Positions 8,941 through 16,708 of a stretch of DNA of 64,000 bases are shown piece after piece. The position numbers and the translations under genes are program-made. Position 1 is the stretch's first letter; each line of letters starts with the position of its first letter. Origin of the DNA: JACMNW01 sp031406155 (GTDB taxonomy: Bacteria; Pseudomonadota; Alphaproteobacteria; Rhodobacterales; Rhodobacteraceae); the NCBI GenBank assembly GCA_031406155.1, contig JANOGW010000096.1, forward strand, positions 1-64,000, written 5' to 3'. The notes beneath the pieces were generated by a model. The model ran no database searches, had not been told where the DNA came from, and saw nothing but the letters and a program-made list of their open reading frames with translations.

Positions 8941-9429
8941 TTACGCGGCCTTCGATTTGACCACGTTCACCGATTTAACGGCAAGCCCGGTCAGCGTCGC
9001 GTTCGCCGCCTTCTCCTGATCCAGAATTTGCGATAACAGATCGTGCGCCTCGGCATGACCCAGCTCTTTGGCCCATTCGCGCAACGTGCCGTAACGGGCA
9101 ATCTCGTAATGCTCTACCGCCTGTGCGGCCCCAATCAGGGCTGCATCCAGCGCCGCGCCTGTGGCCTCTTTCATCAGACCATCGGCCTCTTTGATCAGCC
9201 CTTCGATCGCATCGCACTTCTCGCCCGCTGCTTTTTCACCAACTGATGCAAACACTTTGTCCAGCATCTTGATCTGTGCGCGGGTTTCTTCAAGGTGGTG
9301 CACGAACGCCGCCTTCAATTCCGCATTCCCTGCCGCGTTTGCCATCTTGGGCAAGGCTTTGGTCAGGGCGGTTTCGGCATAGTAGATGTCTTTCAGCGTG
9401 TGCTTGAAGATGTCTTCCAGCGTCTTCAT
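8941..9429 (-). CDS. Ferritin-like protein of the YciE/YciF (DUF892) family
   Basis: A 162-residue all-helical protein starting MKTLEDIFKHTLKDIYYAE, the standard opening of the DUF892 family. These form ferritin-like four-helix bundles and are often induced by general stress; the activity is not established. Conserved acidic and His residues (YYAE, HHLEET, EHYEIARYG, QILDQE) form the likely di-metal site. An in-frame TTG further upstream exists, but the ATG at 9429 is preceded by GGAG at the right spacing. Next to it, and also stress-linked in many genomes, lies a small Pro/Ala-rich membrane protein gene on the same strand. Confidence 0.9.
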   Translation of the reverse strand: MKTLEDIFKHTLKDIYYAETALTKALPKMANAAGNAELKAAFVHHLEETRAQIKMLDKVFASVGEKAAGEKCDAIEGLIKEADGLMKEATGAALDAALIGAAQAVEHYEIARYGTLREWAKELGHAEAHDLLSQILDQEKAANATLTGLAVKSVNVVKSKAA

Positions 9430-9479
9430 CGTAATCTCCATGTTGTTCAAAATACGGTTTGCTGCGAATCCTGCCTGTT

Positions 9480-9504
9480 GCGCGACCCTTTAATCGGGTC
9501 GCGC
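9480..9504 (-). terminator. Hairpin between the Pro/Ala-rich protein gene and the ferritin-like gene
   Basis: A perfect 9-bp stem (GCGCGACCC at 9480-9488 with GGGTCGCGC at 9496-9504) and a seven-base loop lies 16 bases beyond the stop of the leftward gene at 9520-9891. No T-run follows, so it may be an attenuator or RNA-stabilising stem rather than a strict terminator. Confidence 0.5.
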
Positions 9505-9519
9505 ACGGTAGGATCCCGG

Positions 9520-9891
9520 TTAGTTGCTGGGTGCGGGTGCCGGGGCAGGTGCCGGGGCCGGCACTTCTTGCGGCGTCACTTCGGGCTGCACCATTGGTTC
9601 GGGCGTCGCCGCCACGTCCGGTGTTACCGCCGCATCAGGTGTCGCGGCAGGTGCTGGCTCGGGGGACATCTGACTGGTGGACGGGGTTGTCTGGCCAGGG
9701 TTATCTGTTGCCGCATCGTTGTTGATGACCCCCCAAGCAACCAATGCCACAATACCTACCACAGCCACTGCCCCCAAGGCGGGTGACAGACCCCAGCCTT
9801 TTGGTGCCGGAGTGAAGGACTGACGGTCGGATGGTGGCAGACCGGTTGGTTTGATATTTGGTTGGCTTGGTGTTTGTGTGTAGTCGGCCAT
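9520..9891 (-). CDS. Single-pass membrane protein with Pro/Ala-rich tail; unknown function
   Basis: A 123-residue protein: a short cytoplasmic N-terminus, one membrane helix (about 36-56, LGAVAVVGIVALVAW) and a low-complexity tail of Pro, Ala, Thr and Glu ending in repeated PA units. The tail looks like a periplasmic spacer. The ATG is preceded by AGGAG. A much longer frame is open upstream, but its composition is not protein-like. I do not recognise a named family; it lies next to a stress-type ferritin-like gene on the same strand. Confidence 0.7.
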   Translation of the reverse strand: MADYTQTPSQPNIKPTGLPPSDRQSFTPAPKGWGLSPALGAVAVVGIVALVAWGVINNDAATDNPGQTTPSTSQMSPEPAPAATPDAAVTPDVAATPEPMVQPEVTPQEVPAPAPAPAPAPSN

Positions 9892-10225
9892 GGGCGTTCT
9901 CCTCATGATTGATGCAAGACCAACCGCCCAGATGCGAAAGGGTTCCAATAAACCAGCATCACGGGGTGGCGTTGCGCTGATCCCGGATACCCCTGACCGG
10001 CCACCAGTTCGGTCGCGATTCGCCTCGGATACCCGCGATACGCTGTCGGTTTCATCGTGCCTCGCAGGGGAAATATCGGTCACGTGCCGACAATCTGAGT
10101 ACTTGCCTGATCGATGCGTCGCGGTCCGATCACGACTGCGTGGCGTGCCTCTCGCCAGCAGTTGCGCCTCCGCAATTGTGCACCCCAAGATTGCCAGACG
10201 CCGCGTTCTGGCGCAGATTGCAGCC
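9892..10225. other. Divergent intergenic region
   Basis: About 334 bases between two divergent membrane-protein genes. Frames are open through it on both strands, but their translations are Arg/Ser-rich, lack hydrophobic or family patterns and have no ribosome binding site, so I treat it as non-coding. It presumably holds both promoters; no clear -35/-10 pair or repeat was found. Confidence 0.4.
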
Positions 10226-10957
10226 ATGGAACACGCGGTCCGCCATCACGATGAACTGGCCCAATCGCAGCTATCCCTGCGCAAGGGGCTGGGGCTGATG
10301 GGCCTTTCCCTGCCGATCGTGCTGTTCGTCGCCAGCGCGCTCAATTCCGACGTCGATCTGCGCCGTTCGCTCAGCGCGTACTATTATGCGCCGCATCTGC
10401 GCGACATGCTGGTTGGCGTGTTGTGGGCTATCGGTGCAACGCTCGTATTCTACCGCGGCTACGCCACCATCCCTACCGCCTTCCAGAAACTGCCCGGATG
10501 GATCAGCCGCCACATGACCGATACCAAACTCAGCTCCCTCGCCGGCTTCGGTGCCCTGATGACCGCGATCATGCCAACGTGCGAGTTTCAGGACAACTGC
10601 CTAACCCCCATCATTGCCGGCGGCCACTTGGTAGGCTCCGTCACCTTCCTTGGCACCCTCGCCGTCATGTCGATCTGGTCATTCACCGAAAGCAACACGC
10701 CACCGCAGGATTGGGACGCCTCCAAGAAATGGGCAAACCGCATCTACATCACCAGCGGCTGGACAATCCTCGCCTCCCTCACCCTTTGCGCGCCGCTGGT
10801 CGCCTACCGGGTCGAGGCTATCGGCCCCCTTCCCATGCCGGTGTTCTGGCTGGAAAGCCTCGCCATCTGGGCCTTCGGCATATCATGGCTGGTCAAGGGT
10901 GAGGCGATCCAAGGCGTCGTCGGCCTGCTGAGCCGCCATAATGCTGACGGACCCTGA
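10226..10957 (+). CDS. Integral membrane protein with about six helices; unknown function
   Basis: A 243-residue protein with hydrophobic segments near residues 25-45, 58-76, 105-122, 133-155, 180-200 and 210-230. Short polar loops join them; one contains a Cys pair (PTCEFQDNC) that could form a disulfide outside the membrane. The start is uncertain: the frame is open further upstream, but MEHAVRHHDEL is where protein-like sequence begins, and the site before it is weak. I do not recognise the family. It sits 66 bases upstream of the nitrile hydratase operon on the same strand, but nothing links their functions. Confidence 0.65.
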   Translation: MEHAVRHHDELAQSQLSLRKGLGLMGLSLPIVLFVASALNSDVDLRRSLSAYYYAPHLRDMLVGVLWAIGATLVFYRGYATIPTAFQKLPGWISRHMTDTKLSSLAGFGALMTAIMPTCEFQDNCLTPIIAGGHLVGSVTFLGTLAVMSIWSFTESNTPPQDWDASKKWANRIYITSGWTILASLTLCAPLVAYRVEAIGPLPMPVFWLESLAIWAFGISWLVKGEAIQGVVGLLSRHNADGP

Positions 10958-11023
10958 GCTTGTAACACGGGTGTTGACACAGCAAATGCCCGCCGCGCAC
11001 TCTGAGATACTGGGAGGAACGCC

Positions 11024-11659
11024 ATGTCCAGCTTTGATCGCCACAAGGCCGCCGATCTGCACCAGCATTTGCACAGCCACATGCCTTCCGATCCGGCGCT
11101 TCGCATCAAGGCACTGGAAAGTCTGGCCGTCGAACGTGGCCTTGTCGCCCGCGAAACGCTTGATGCCTGGATCGAGGCTTATTCCGAACGCATCGGCCCC
11201 AAGCGCGGCGCGCAGGTGATCGCCCGCGCCTGGACCGAGCCCGATTTTCACGCCCGTCTGATGCACGATGCCGCATCCGCCATTGCCGAATTCGGCTTTG
11301 AAGGCCATGCGACCGGTCATCTGAAGGCGGTGGAAAACACAGGGCATATTCACAACCTTGTCGTTTGCACCCTGTGTTCTTGCTACCCGTTCGCACTGCT
11401 TGGCATGTCGCCGATCTGGTATCGGTCCAACGCGTACCGGGCCCGGGCAGTGCGGGAACCGCGCGCCGTACTGGCAGAGTTCGGCGTTTCACTTGGGCCT
11501 GATGTTGCCGTCCGGGTCTGGGATTCGACCGCCGAGTTGCGCTATCTGGTGGTTCCCGAACGCCCCGCCGGAACCGAAGCCTGGGATCAGGACCGCCTTG
11601 CAGCCCTGGTATCGCGCAATTCCATGATCGGGACGGAACGCGACCTGAAGGTGGAATGA
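11024..11659 (+). CDS. nthA: Nitrile hydratase alpha subunit, cobalt type
   Basis: A 211-residue subunit of the cytoplasmic enzyme that hydrates nitriles to amides. The metal-binding motif VCTLCSCY is present, with Cys115, Cys118, Ser119 and Cys120 as the claw ligands; Thr after the first Cys and Tyr after the last are typical of cobalt rather than iron enzymes. The two outer sulfurs are normally oxidised to sulfinic and sulfenic acids. The ATG has GGGAGG upstream. Its stop overlaps the beta subunit start by 4 bases (ATGA). No amidase or aldoxime dehydratase lies next to it, so the route of the amide product is unclear. Confidence 0.95.
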   Translation: MSSFDRHKAADLHQHLHSHMPSDPALRIKALESLAVERGLVARETLDAWIEAYSERIGPKRGAQVIARAWTEPDFHARLMHDAASAIAEFGFEGHATGHLKAVENTGHIHNLVVCTLCSCYPFALLGMSPIWYRSNAYRARAVREPRAVLAEFGVSLGPDVAVRVWDSTAELRYLVVPERPAGTEAWDQDRLAALVSRNSMIGTERDLKVE

Positions 11660-12309
11660 TGGATGGACCTCATGATCTTGGCGGCAAACAGGGCTTCGGC
11701 GCGATCGACGTGGATGCCCCGCCGTTCCGTCATGACTGGGAACGGCGGCAATGGGCGCTGTCAAAGAACGTCGAAGCGCCGGGTGGCACACTGGATTGGT
11801 GGCGCGCGACAATGGAACTGACCCCGCCTGTCGCGTATCTTGGGCAGCCCTATTTCGAGAAATGGTGTCTCAACGATCTGGTGCAGGCCATCGACAAGGG
11901 TCTTCTGACGCCAGAGGAGGTACTGGCAGGGACCAGCGCGCGCGCGCCAGTACCGCCGGCCACCCCGCGCGATCTGGATGGCGCGCTGGCGCGGGTGAAG
12001 GCAAATCTTGCGTATTTCGACCGCCCGGCCATGGCACCGCCGCTGTTTGCCGTTGGCGACCTGGTGCGCACCAGTCGCCATGGTCATTCCGGCCATACCC
12101 GCCTGCCCGCCTATGCGCGTGCTGCCACCGGAACCATCACCGCCCATCACGGCGCGCATGTCTTTGCCGACCGCAATGCCGAAGGGGTCGAAGATCCGCA
12201 GCACCTTTACACGGTCGAACTTGGTGCCGCTGAATTGTGGGGAACCGACGCCGATCCACGCGATGCGGTTCGGCTTGATCTGTGGGAGCCCTATCTTGTT
12301 CACCCCTGA
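11656..12309 (+). CDS. nthB: Nitrile hydratase beta subunit
   Basis: A 217-residue partner of the alpha subunit, forming the heterodimer around the active site. The start MMDGPHDLGGKQGFG is the family hallmark (DG-HD-GG--G), and the C-terminal SH3-like barrel holds the VGDLVR segment, the GHTRLPAYAR segment and the usual LWEPYL ending. It overlaps the alpha gene at its start and the accessory gene at its end, so all three are translated from one mRNA. The alpha-beta-accessory order is usual for cobalt enzymes of proteobacteria. Confidence 0.94.
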   Translation: MMDGPHDLGGKQGFGAIDVDAPPFRHDWERRQWALSKNVEAPGGTLDWWRATMELTPPVAYLGQPYFEKWCLNDLVQAIDKGLLTPEEVLAGTSARAPVPPATPRDLDGALARVKANLAYFDRPAMAPPLFAVGDLVRTSRHGHSGHTRLPAYARAATGTITAHHGAHVFADRNAEGVEDPQHLYTVELGAAELWGTDADPRDAVRLDLWEPYLVHP

Positions 12310-12631
12310 CGACGCCCTGACGCCCCGAAGCGATGTCTTTATCGAGCCGTGGTATGCCGAAACGCTGGCCATGGCCGATGCGATGGTGCGCGCTGGCCAT
12401 TTTTCCGCATCCGACTGGGCCGAAGCCCTTGGTGCCGCACTGGCAAATTCCGCCGCCGGTGGGCAGCCTGATGACGAGGCCACGTATTATGCAGCGGCAC
12501 TGACGGCGTTGGAGACGCTTTGCCCCCTGCCATCCGCCGATCTTGCCGCCCGCAAATCCGCCTGGGCCAAGGCCTATGCCGGCACCCCGCACGGCCATCC
12601 CGTGCATCTGGGGCGCTTAGGCCCGGGCTGA
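12296..12631 (+). CDS. Nitrile hydratase accessory protein (activator/metallochaperone, P14K-like)
   Basis: About 111 residues, homologous to the N-terminal half of the beta subunit (FIEPWYAETLAMADAMVRAG, then DWAEALG), as in the NHase accessory family. In cobalt enzymes this protein forms a complex with alpha and delivers Co while the claw Cys are oxidised. No ATG is available at the right place: the best start is TTG at 12296, with GGGAG at 12283-12287, giving a 14-base overlap with nthB. An in-frame extension further upstream would only read through nthB. Confidence 0.85.
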   Translation: MFTPDDALTPRSDVFIEPWYAETLAMADAMVRAGHFSASDWAEALGAALANSAAGGQPDDEATYYAAALTALETLCPLPSADLAARKSAWAKAYAGTPHGHPVHLGRLGPG

Positions 12632-12700
12632 AACGCCGGGCCTCTGTTCCACTGAGCGAAACACACAGGTTTGGAAATTCATCCACCCGAAACCAAGGGT

Positions 12701-13171
12701 TTATTCACCCAAAATCTGCTTGCTCATGCAAACTGTGTGTCCGCCCATAAACGGCTCCGTCCGGTCGACCTGATAGCCAATCGAGGAATAAAGCCGAATA
12801 TTCGGCTCCATCACATGCGCCGTCAGCAGCCGCAGACTGCCCAGCCCCAACGCCTGCGCCCGCCTTTCCGCATGCCCCATCAAAAACCGCCCCAACCCCA
12901 GCCCCTGATGGCCGGGCGACACTGCAACATTCTCAATGAACAGATGATCGGCGTGCACAATCATCTCAACCAGCCCCGCCAATTCCTCGCGCACATACGC
13001 CAAATCCACCTCATGCTCCCGCACCGCAAGATCATAATCCGCCTGCATCGGCATAGGTTCGCGGCCCATGATCGGCACCCATTTGGCATAAGCCTCGCGA
13101 ACCAGGTGGCGGACGGCGGGGGCATCGGTTGAAGTGGCACGGTGGATGTGGATTGGGGAAAGAGCTATCAT
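12701..13171 (-). CDS. GNAT-family N-acetyltransferase
   Basis: A 156-residue enzyme with the GNAT acetyl-CoA core: the ENVAVSPGHQGLGLGRFLM segment (residues about 80-98) carries the Q/R-x-x-G-x-G/A loop, followed by A-LGL--L-L-TA and N--LYSSIGY. The substrate cannot be told. It is convergent with the nitrile hydratase operon and transcribed towards it. The ATG at 13171 is the first in frame; its ribosome site is poor, so a start a few codons in is possible. Confidence 0.85.
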   Translation of the reverse strand: MIALSPIHIHRATSTDAPAVRHLVREAYAKWVPIMGREPMPMQADYDLAVREHEVDLAYVREELAGLVEMIVHADHLFIENVAVSPGHQGLGLGRFLMGHAERRAQALGLGSLRLLTAHVMEPNIRLYSSIGYQVDRTEPFMGGHTVCMSKQILGE

Positions 13172-13190
13172 GTCAAATTCAACTTCTTAA

Positions 13191-13259
13191 GTAGAGTGGG
13201 CGGAACCCCCATCTTTCTTTTTCGCGCACGCAACATTCCCACAAATCCGCTTGGGTTCA
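13191..13259. repeat. Copy A of a ~67-bp imperfect direct repeat
   Basis: Begins GTAGAGTGGG and contains the pyrimidine run TTTCTTTTTC, then CATTCCCACAAATCCGCTTG. It aligns with 14350-14416 in the same orientation at about four bases in five with a single one-base gap. The two copies bracket the nitronate monooxygenase-like gene. Confidence 0.7.
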
Positions 13260-13298
13260 GCGCGCCGTACCGCTCGCTCAGGACGACACCTTTGGCAA

Positions 13299-14300
13299 TC
13301 ATGTCCGATGCATGGAAGCCGCGCGGGCAAGAGCTTCTTCTGCTTCGGCGCCGATCCGTCTGACGAGATCACCCGCAGGCAGGATGTCGTGAACCAACCC
13401 GGCCGACTGGCCAGCATAAAGGCACGTCGCCTCGATCTCGCCGGTGGCGCCCGGGGTCGGGCAGTTGTCGTCGTACCGCAGCAGCGCTGCACCATCCGGT
13501 TGCTGTGCCACCACCTCATTCTCGCCCGGACGTTGGCCCGAGGGCGGACGCCCGGCGGCGTCCCAAAGATCGTAGGTGCTGTTGCGCAATACACGGTGAG
13601 TCGCCTTCGGCCAGCCAAGGTCATACAACTCAGTATGGACCGTATCCGTTTCCCGCGCCGCGACGATGCGGCGTTTCCATTCGTGGTGCGCATGCGCTTC
13701 GGGCGTCGCAAGGAAGCGTGTGCCAATCCAAGCGCCGGCCCCGCCGAGTGCCAGCACCGCAGCCAGCCCACGCCCATCTGCAATACCGCCAGCTGCGATC
13801 ACCGGAAGCGGCGCTACGGCATCAACCACAGCGGGCAACAGCACCATCGTACTGACCTGGCCCCAGACATGACCGCCCGCTTCAACACCCTGTGCGCAGA
13901 TGGCGTCTGCACCCAGATCGGCGGCGCGCTTGGCCTCGTCGGCCGACCCGACGGTGACGATTGTCTTCACCCCGGAGCCGCGCAGTCTGGGAAAATAGGC
14001 AGTCGGATCACCCCAGAACAGCGATATCACTGGCGCCCCGGCATCGATGCACTGCGCAAGCCGCGCGTGCTGGTCCCACTCCAACACCAGATTGACCGCG
14101 AACGGCCGCGCCGTGCGCCGTTTGATCGCCGCGATCTCCGCAACCATCGCGTCCGGCTCATGCCACGAGACGCCCTGCATACCAAGACCGCCAGCTTCGC
14201 AAACCGCGCAGATGAGGTCGAGGGTGACTGCGCCGCCCATCGGCGCCTGTGCAATCGGAGTGTCAAGACCAAACGCTGTAGTAAATGGGGTTGTCAGCAT
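13299..14300 (-). CDS. NAD(P)H-dependent flavin oxidoreductase / nitronate monooxygenase family
   Basis: A 333-residue FMN TIM-barrel enzyme. The opening TPIAQAPMGG, the GV-W motif, VGSADEAKRA and the phosphate-binding IAAGGIADGRGLAAVLALGG are hallmarks of the 2-nitropropane dioxygenase/nitronate monooxygenase superfamily. Members oxidise alkyl nitronates or act as enoyl reductases, so the substrate is open. The ATG has GGAGGGCGATC in front. It stands alone on this strand, bracketed by two copies of a direct repeat. Confidence 0.88.
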   Translation of the reverse strand: MLTTPFTTAFGLDTPIAQAPMGGAVTLDLICAVCEAGGLGMQGVSWHEPDAMVAEIAAIKRRTARPFAVNLVLEWDQHARLAQCIDAGAPVISLFWGDPTAYFPRLRGSGVKTIVTVGSADEAKRAADLGADAICAQGVEAGGHVWGQVSTMVLLPAVVDAVAPLPVIAAGGIADGRGLAAVLALGGAGAWIGTRFLATPEAHAHHEWKRRIVAARETDTVHTELYDLGWPKATHRVLRNSTYDLWDAAGRPPSGQRPGENEVVAQQPDGAALLRYDDNCPTPGATGEIEATCLYAGQSAGLVHDILPAGDLVRRIGAEAEEALARAASMHRT

Positions 14301-14349
14301 GATCGCCCTCCATAAAATTCCAATGCCAACCGGCAGTCTTTAAGCAAGC

Positions 14350-14416
14350 GTAGGGTGGGTGAAACCCACGTTTTTCTTTTTCAGCACCCAGCATTCCTGC
14401 AAATGCGCTTGAGTCC
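14350..14416. repeat. Copy B of the ~67-bp imperfect direct repeat
   Basis: Begins GTAGGGTGGGTGAAACCCAC, in which GTGGGT and ACCCAC can pair, followed by GTTTTTCTTTTTC and CATTCCTGCAAATGCGCTTG. It is a direct copy of 13191-13259 on the other side of the flavin oxidoreductase gene. The palindromic head resembles dispersed intergenic elements seen in many bacteria. Confidence 0.7.
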
Positions 14417-14439
14417 GACTCACCCCACAGAGTGCTAAT

Positions 14440-14901
14440 TTAACCGAAGTTACTTTGCTTGAGGCCATGGTTCACAAATCTGCGAACAAAATGATGGATC
14501 AGGCCTACAACGCCAGGTAGACCAAACAGAAAGCCCGCGTACATAAATGGCATTTTATCAGCCAATGCGGGCGGCATGGACTCAACAGATGTTGCGACCA
14601 GAGGCGCCAAGAACAAAAGCAGAAAACCTGCAAGATGCATACCAAACGTCAGTTGAGAATTGCGAGGGTTAGATGGAAACCCATGTTCCTCCGCAAATCT
14701 GCTCGAGAAAATCAAGTCTGCACGATGCTTGCAAAGCAGGAACGAGCCGTAACATGTGGCCGCAACAGAAATCGCTAGCAACACTAATGAGAGCCAAGCA
14801 AGACCCACATATAGTGCTGCAAAAAAATACACATGCCATATTAAGAATGGCCAGATGGCTATTCTCAGTCCATAGGCATCTCTAAGGCCCAATATAAACA
14901 T
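14440..14901 (-). CDS. Four-helix membrane protein; unknown function
   Basis: A 153-residue protein with hydrophobic segments near residues 13-33, 37-55, 87-105 and 118-138 and a basic loop between the second and third. Base composition is lower in G+C than in the neighbours. It begins 18 bases after the NfeD stop, so it may be a third gene of the SPFH operon. The ribosome site (GGGGGAAG) is rather far from the ATG. I do not recognise the family. Confidence 0.65.
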   Translation of the reverse strand: MFILGLRDAYGLRIAIWPFLIWHVYFFAALYVGLAWLSLVLLAISVAATCYGSFLLCKHRADLIFSSRFAEEHGFPSNPRNSQLTFGMHLAGFLLLFLAPLVATSVESMPPALADKMPFMYAGFLFGLPGVVGLIHHFVRRFVNHGLKQSNFG

Positions 14902-14919
14902 GAACCGGCATCTTCCCCC

Positions 14920-15189
14920 TCACTCATTAATATCCTTGTCCCACAGCTTCACCTGCCCCTCGCGCCTGCCGAACATCTTGTGCAGCCCGAACCAAGCGGC
15001 GAGAGAGGCCAGCGCGAACACAAGGATCAGCAGCGGCACGTTTGCCCCCAGCAGCCCGATCCCGACCAGCACGCCGGTGATCACCGCCCCGATGGCGAAG
15101 CCGAGGAAGATGAAGCCCGGCACCAACACCTCGACCACGCCCAGCGCGAAACCCGCAACCACCCAGACCCACCACGTTGCCCACATCAC
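14920..15189 (-). CDS. Short NfeD-family membrane protein
   Basis: An 89-residue protein of the short NfeD type: two or three membrane helices with VEVLVPGFIFLGFAIGA, a signature of the family, and a truncated C-terminal OB-like tail (KLWDKDINE). NfeD proteins are almost always partnered with an SPFH (stomatin-like) protein, and here the start overlaps the SPFH stop by 4 bases. Together they are thought to organise membrane microdomains and quality control. Confidence 0.9.
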   Translation of the reverse strand: MMWATWWVWVVAGFALGVVEVLVPGFIFLGFAIGAVITGVLVGIGLLGANVPLLILVFALASLAAWFGLHKMFGRREGQVKLWDKDINE

Positions 15190-16067
15190 ACGCGCCCCTT
15201 CAGCATCTTGAACGCATCGCCAAACGCATCCAGCGCCTGTGCGGGCACGATGATGGTCTGCTTGCCCGCGCCTTGACCAACCGCTGTAAGCGCCTCGACC
15301 TGCTTTAGCGCCACCTGGTACTGCGCCGCCTCGATGCCGTTCGCCTTGATCGCTTCGGCAATCACGCCGGTCGCATAGGCTTCGGCATCGGCGAGGATGC
15401 GGCGCGCCTTGGCTTCCTGTTCCGCCGCATACAGCTCGGCATCGGCGTTCAGTTCCACCGCCCGCTTTTTACCTTCGGCTTCCGTCACCTGTGCGCGACG
15501 CGCCCGTTCGGCGTTCAACTGCTGCAACATCGCCGTGCGCGTTGCCTCGTCCAGATTGACATCCAGGATCTCGGCCCGCGTCACCTCGATGCCCCAGTCA
15601 TCGACCAGAAGCCGGACCTGCTCGCGGATGTTCGACGCCACTTCAGCCCGGTTCGATTGCACCTGATCCAGTTCCATCTTGCCGATCTCGGCGCGCACAA
15701 TGCCAGCCACCGTTGTCGCAATTGCCGCATCAACATCGCGGATCCGGTACACTGTCTTTTCAGGCTCGGTGATCCGGTAGAAGACGCTGGTTTCCACCTT
15801 CACCAGCACGTTGTCCGTAGTAATCGCGTCCTGCTGTGCGGTCGGCAGCTGCCGTTCAAGCACCGAAACCTTGTGCGCAATGCGGTCGAGGAACGGCACC
15901 ACAAAGTTGATCCCCGGCCCCAGCACCGACTTCAGCCGACCAAACCGTTCGACCACATGCTTTTCGGATTGCGGCACAATCCGCACGCCAAGAAAGATAC
16001 AAATGATAATGAACGCGGCAATCGCCAGATACACCGCGTTGCCGCCCAAAACCTGCCCGAAATCCAT
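15186..16067 (-). CDS. SPFH/Band 7 protein (stomatin/QmcA-like)
   Basis: A 293-residue membrane-anchored protein: one N-terminal helix (about 10-28), the SPFH domain (RIVPQSEKHVVERFG onward, about 29-190), then an Ala/Glu-rich coiled region (about 190-260) with EAEGKKRAVELNADAELYAA and EAYATG. This matches paraslipin/QmcA proteins that oligomerise into membrane cages and work with FtsH-type proteases. The operon with NfeD supports the call. It is divergent from the BLUF gene with about 180 bases between them. Confidence 0.93.
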   Translation of the reverse strand: MDFGQVLGGNAVYLAIAAFIIICIFLGVRIVPQSEKHVVERFGRLKSVLGPGINFVVPFLDRIAHKVSVLERQLPTAQQDAITTDNVLVKVETSVFYRITEPEKTVYRIRDVDAAIATTVAGIVRAEIGKMELDQVQSNRAEVASNIREQVRLLVDDWGIEVTRAEILDVNLDEATRTAMLQQLNAERARRAQVTEAEGKKRAVELNADAELYAAEQEAKARRILADAEAYATGVIAEAIKANGIEAAQYQVALKQVEALTAVGQGAGKQTIIVPAQALDAFGDAFKMLKGRV

Positions 16068-16248
16068 GAAATTTCCCCACCAGATGCCGGCCCCGAAGGG
16101 CCCCGGTTCAGATGTGCCCCGAACCCATGTTCAAATCAACCCCACCCGACCGGTTAATCCCTGGCGCACAAATCGCCACGCTGGCCAGCACGATATATTC
16201 GCGCTAGCCTGACCGACTATCGCCCTTTCGTGAAAGGATACCCCCTCA

Positions 16249-16653
16249 ATGGCGCTGATCCAGCTTACCTATGCATCGCGCCCGTTCGGATTTGATGGCC
16301 CCAGCCTCGCCGGCATCCTGATCGATGCGCGCCGATGCAATGTGCGCGATGGCATCACCGGGGCGCTGATTTGCCGCGATGATCTGTTCTTGCAGATGCT
16401 TGAGGGCCCCAAAGCCGCCGTCGAGGCCACTTACAAACGCATCGCGCGCGACGACCGGCACATCGATGTGCGCCCGCTGACCCGGCGCAGCATCAATGAC
16501 GACGCGCGCCTGTTTCCCGGCTGGTCGATGCGTGACGATCCCGCACAATCCTGGGTCTGGACGCGCGCCGAGGTTGAAGACGGTGTTCCCGAACGGGCAT
16601 CCGAAGCGCAGGTGATGGCGATGTTCGAACGTCTGGCGGGCATGCCAGCCTGA
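16249..16653 (+). CDS. BLUF-domain blue-light photoreceptor, single domain
   Basis: A 134-residue stand-alone BLUF protein binding FAD. The photocycle residues are in place: Tyr8 (LTYAS), Asn31 (RRCNVRDGITGAL) and Gln49 (LFLQMLEGP), followed by RIARDDRH. A C-terminal Trp region (SWVW) may hold the semi-conserved Trp. There is no output domain, so signalling must go through a partner, as for other short BLUF proteins. The ATG has GAAAGGATA upstream. It is a single gene, convergent with tmm and divergent from the SPFH operon; no obvious partner gene (cyclic-di-GMP enzyme or repressor) lies nearby. Confidence 0.92.
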   Translation: MALIQLTYASRPFGFDGPSLAGILIDARRCNVRDGITGALICRDDLFLQMLEGPKAAVEATYKRIARDDRHIDVRPLTRRSINDDARLFPGWSMRDDPAQSWVWTRAEVEDGVPERASEAQVMAMFERLAGMPA

Positions 16654-16708
16654 GGCATAACGCGCAACGACGGCGGATGGGCGGTGCATCACAACTCGCT
16701 GCCCGGCG

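Noticed and set aside
9890..10225. N-terminal extension of the membrane protein at 10226
   Set aside because: The frame is open but the translation is Arg/Ser-rich and unlike the rest of the protein, and it starts inside the divergent gene's start codon.
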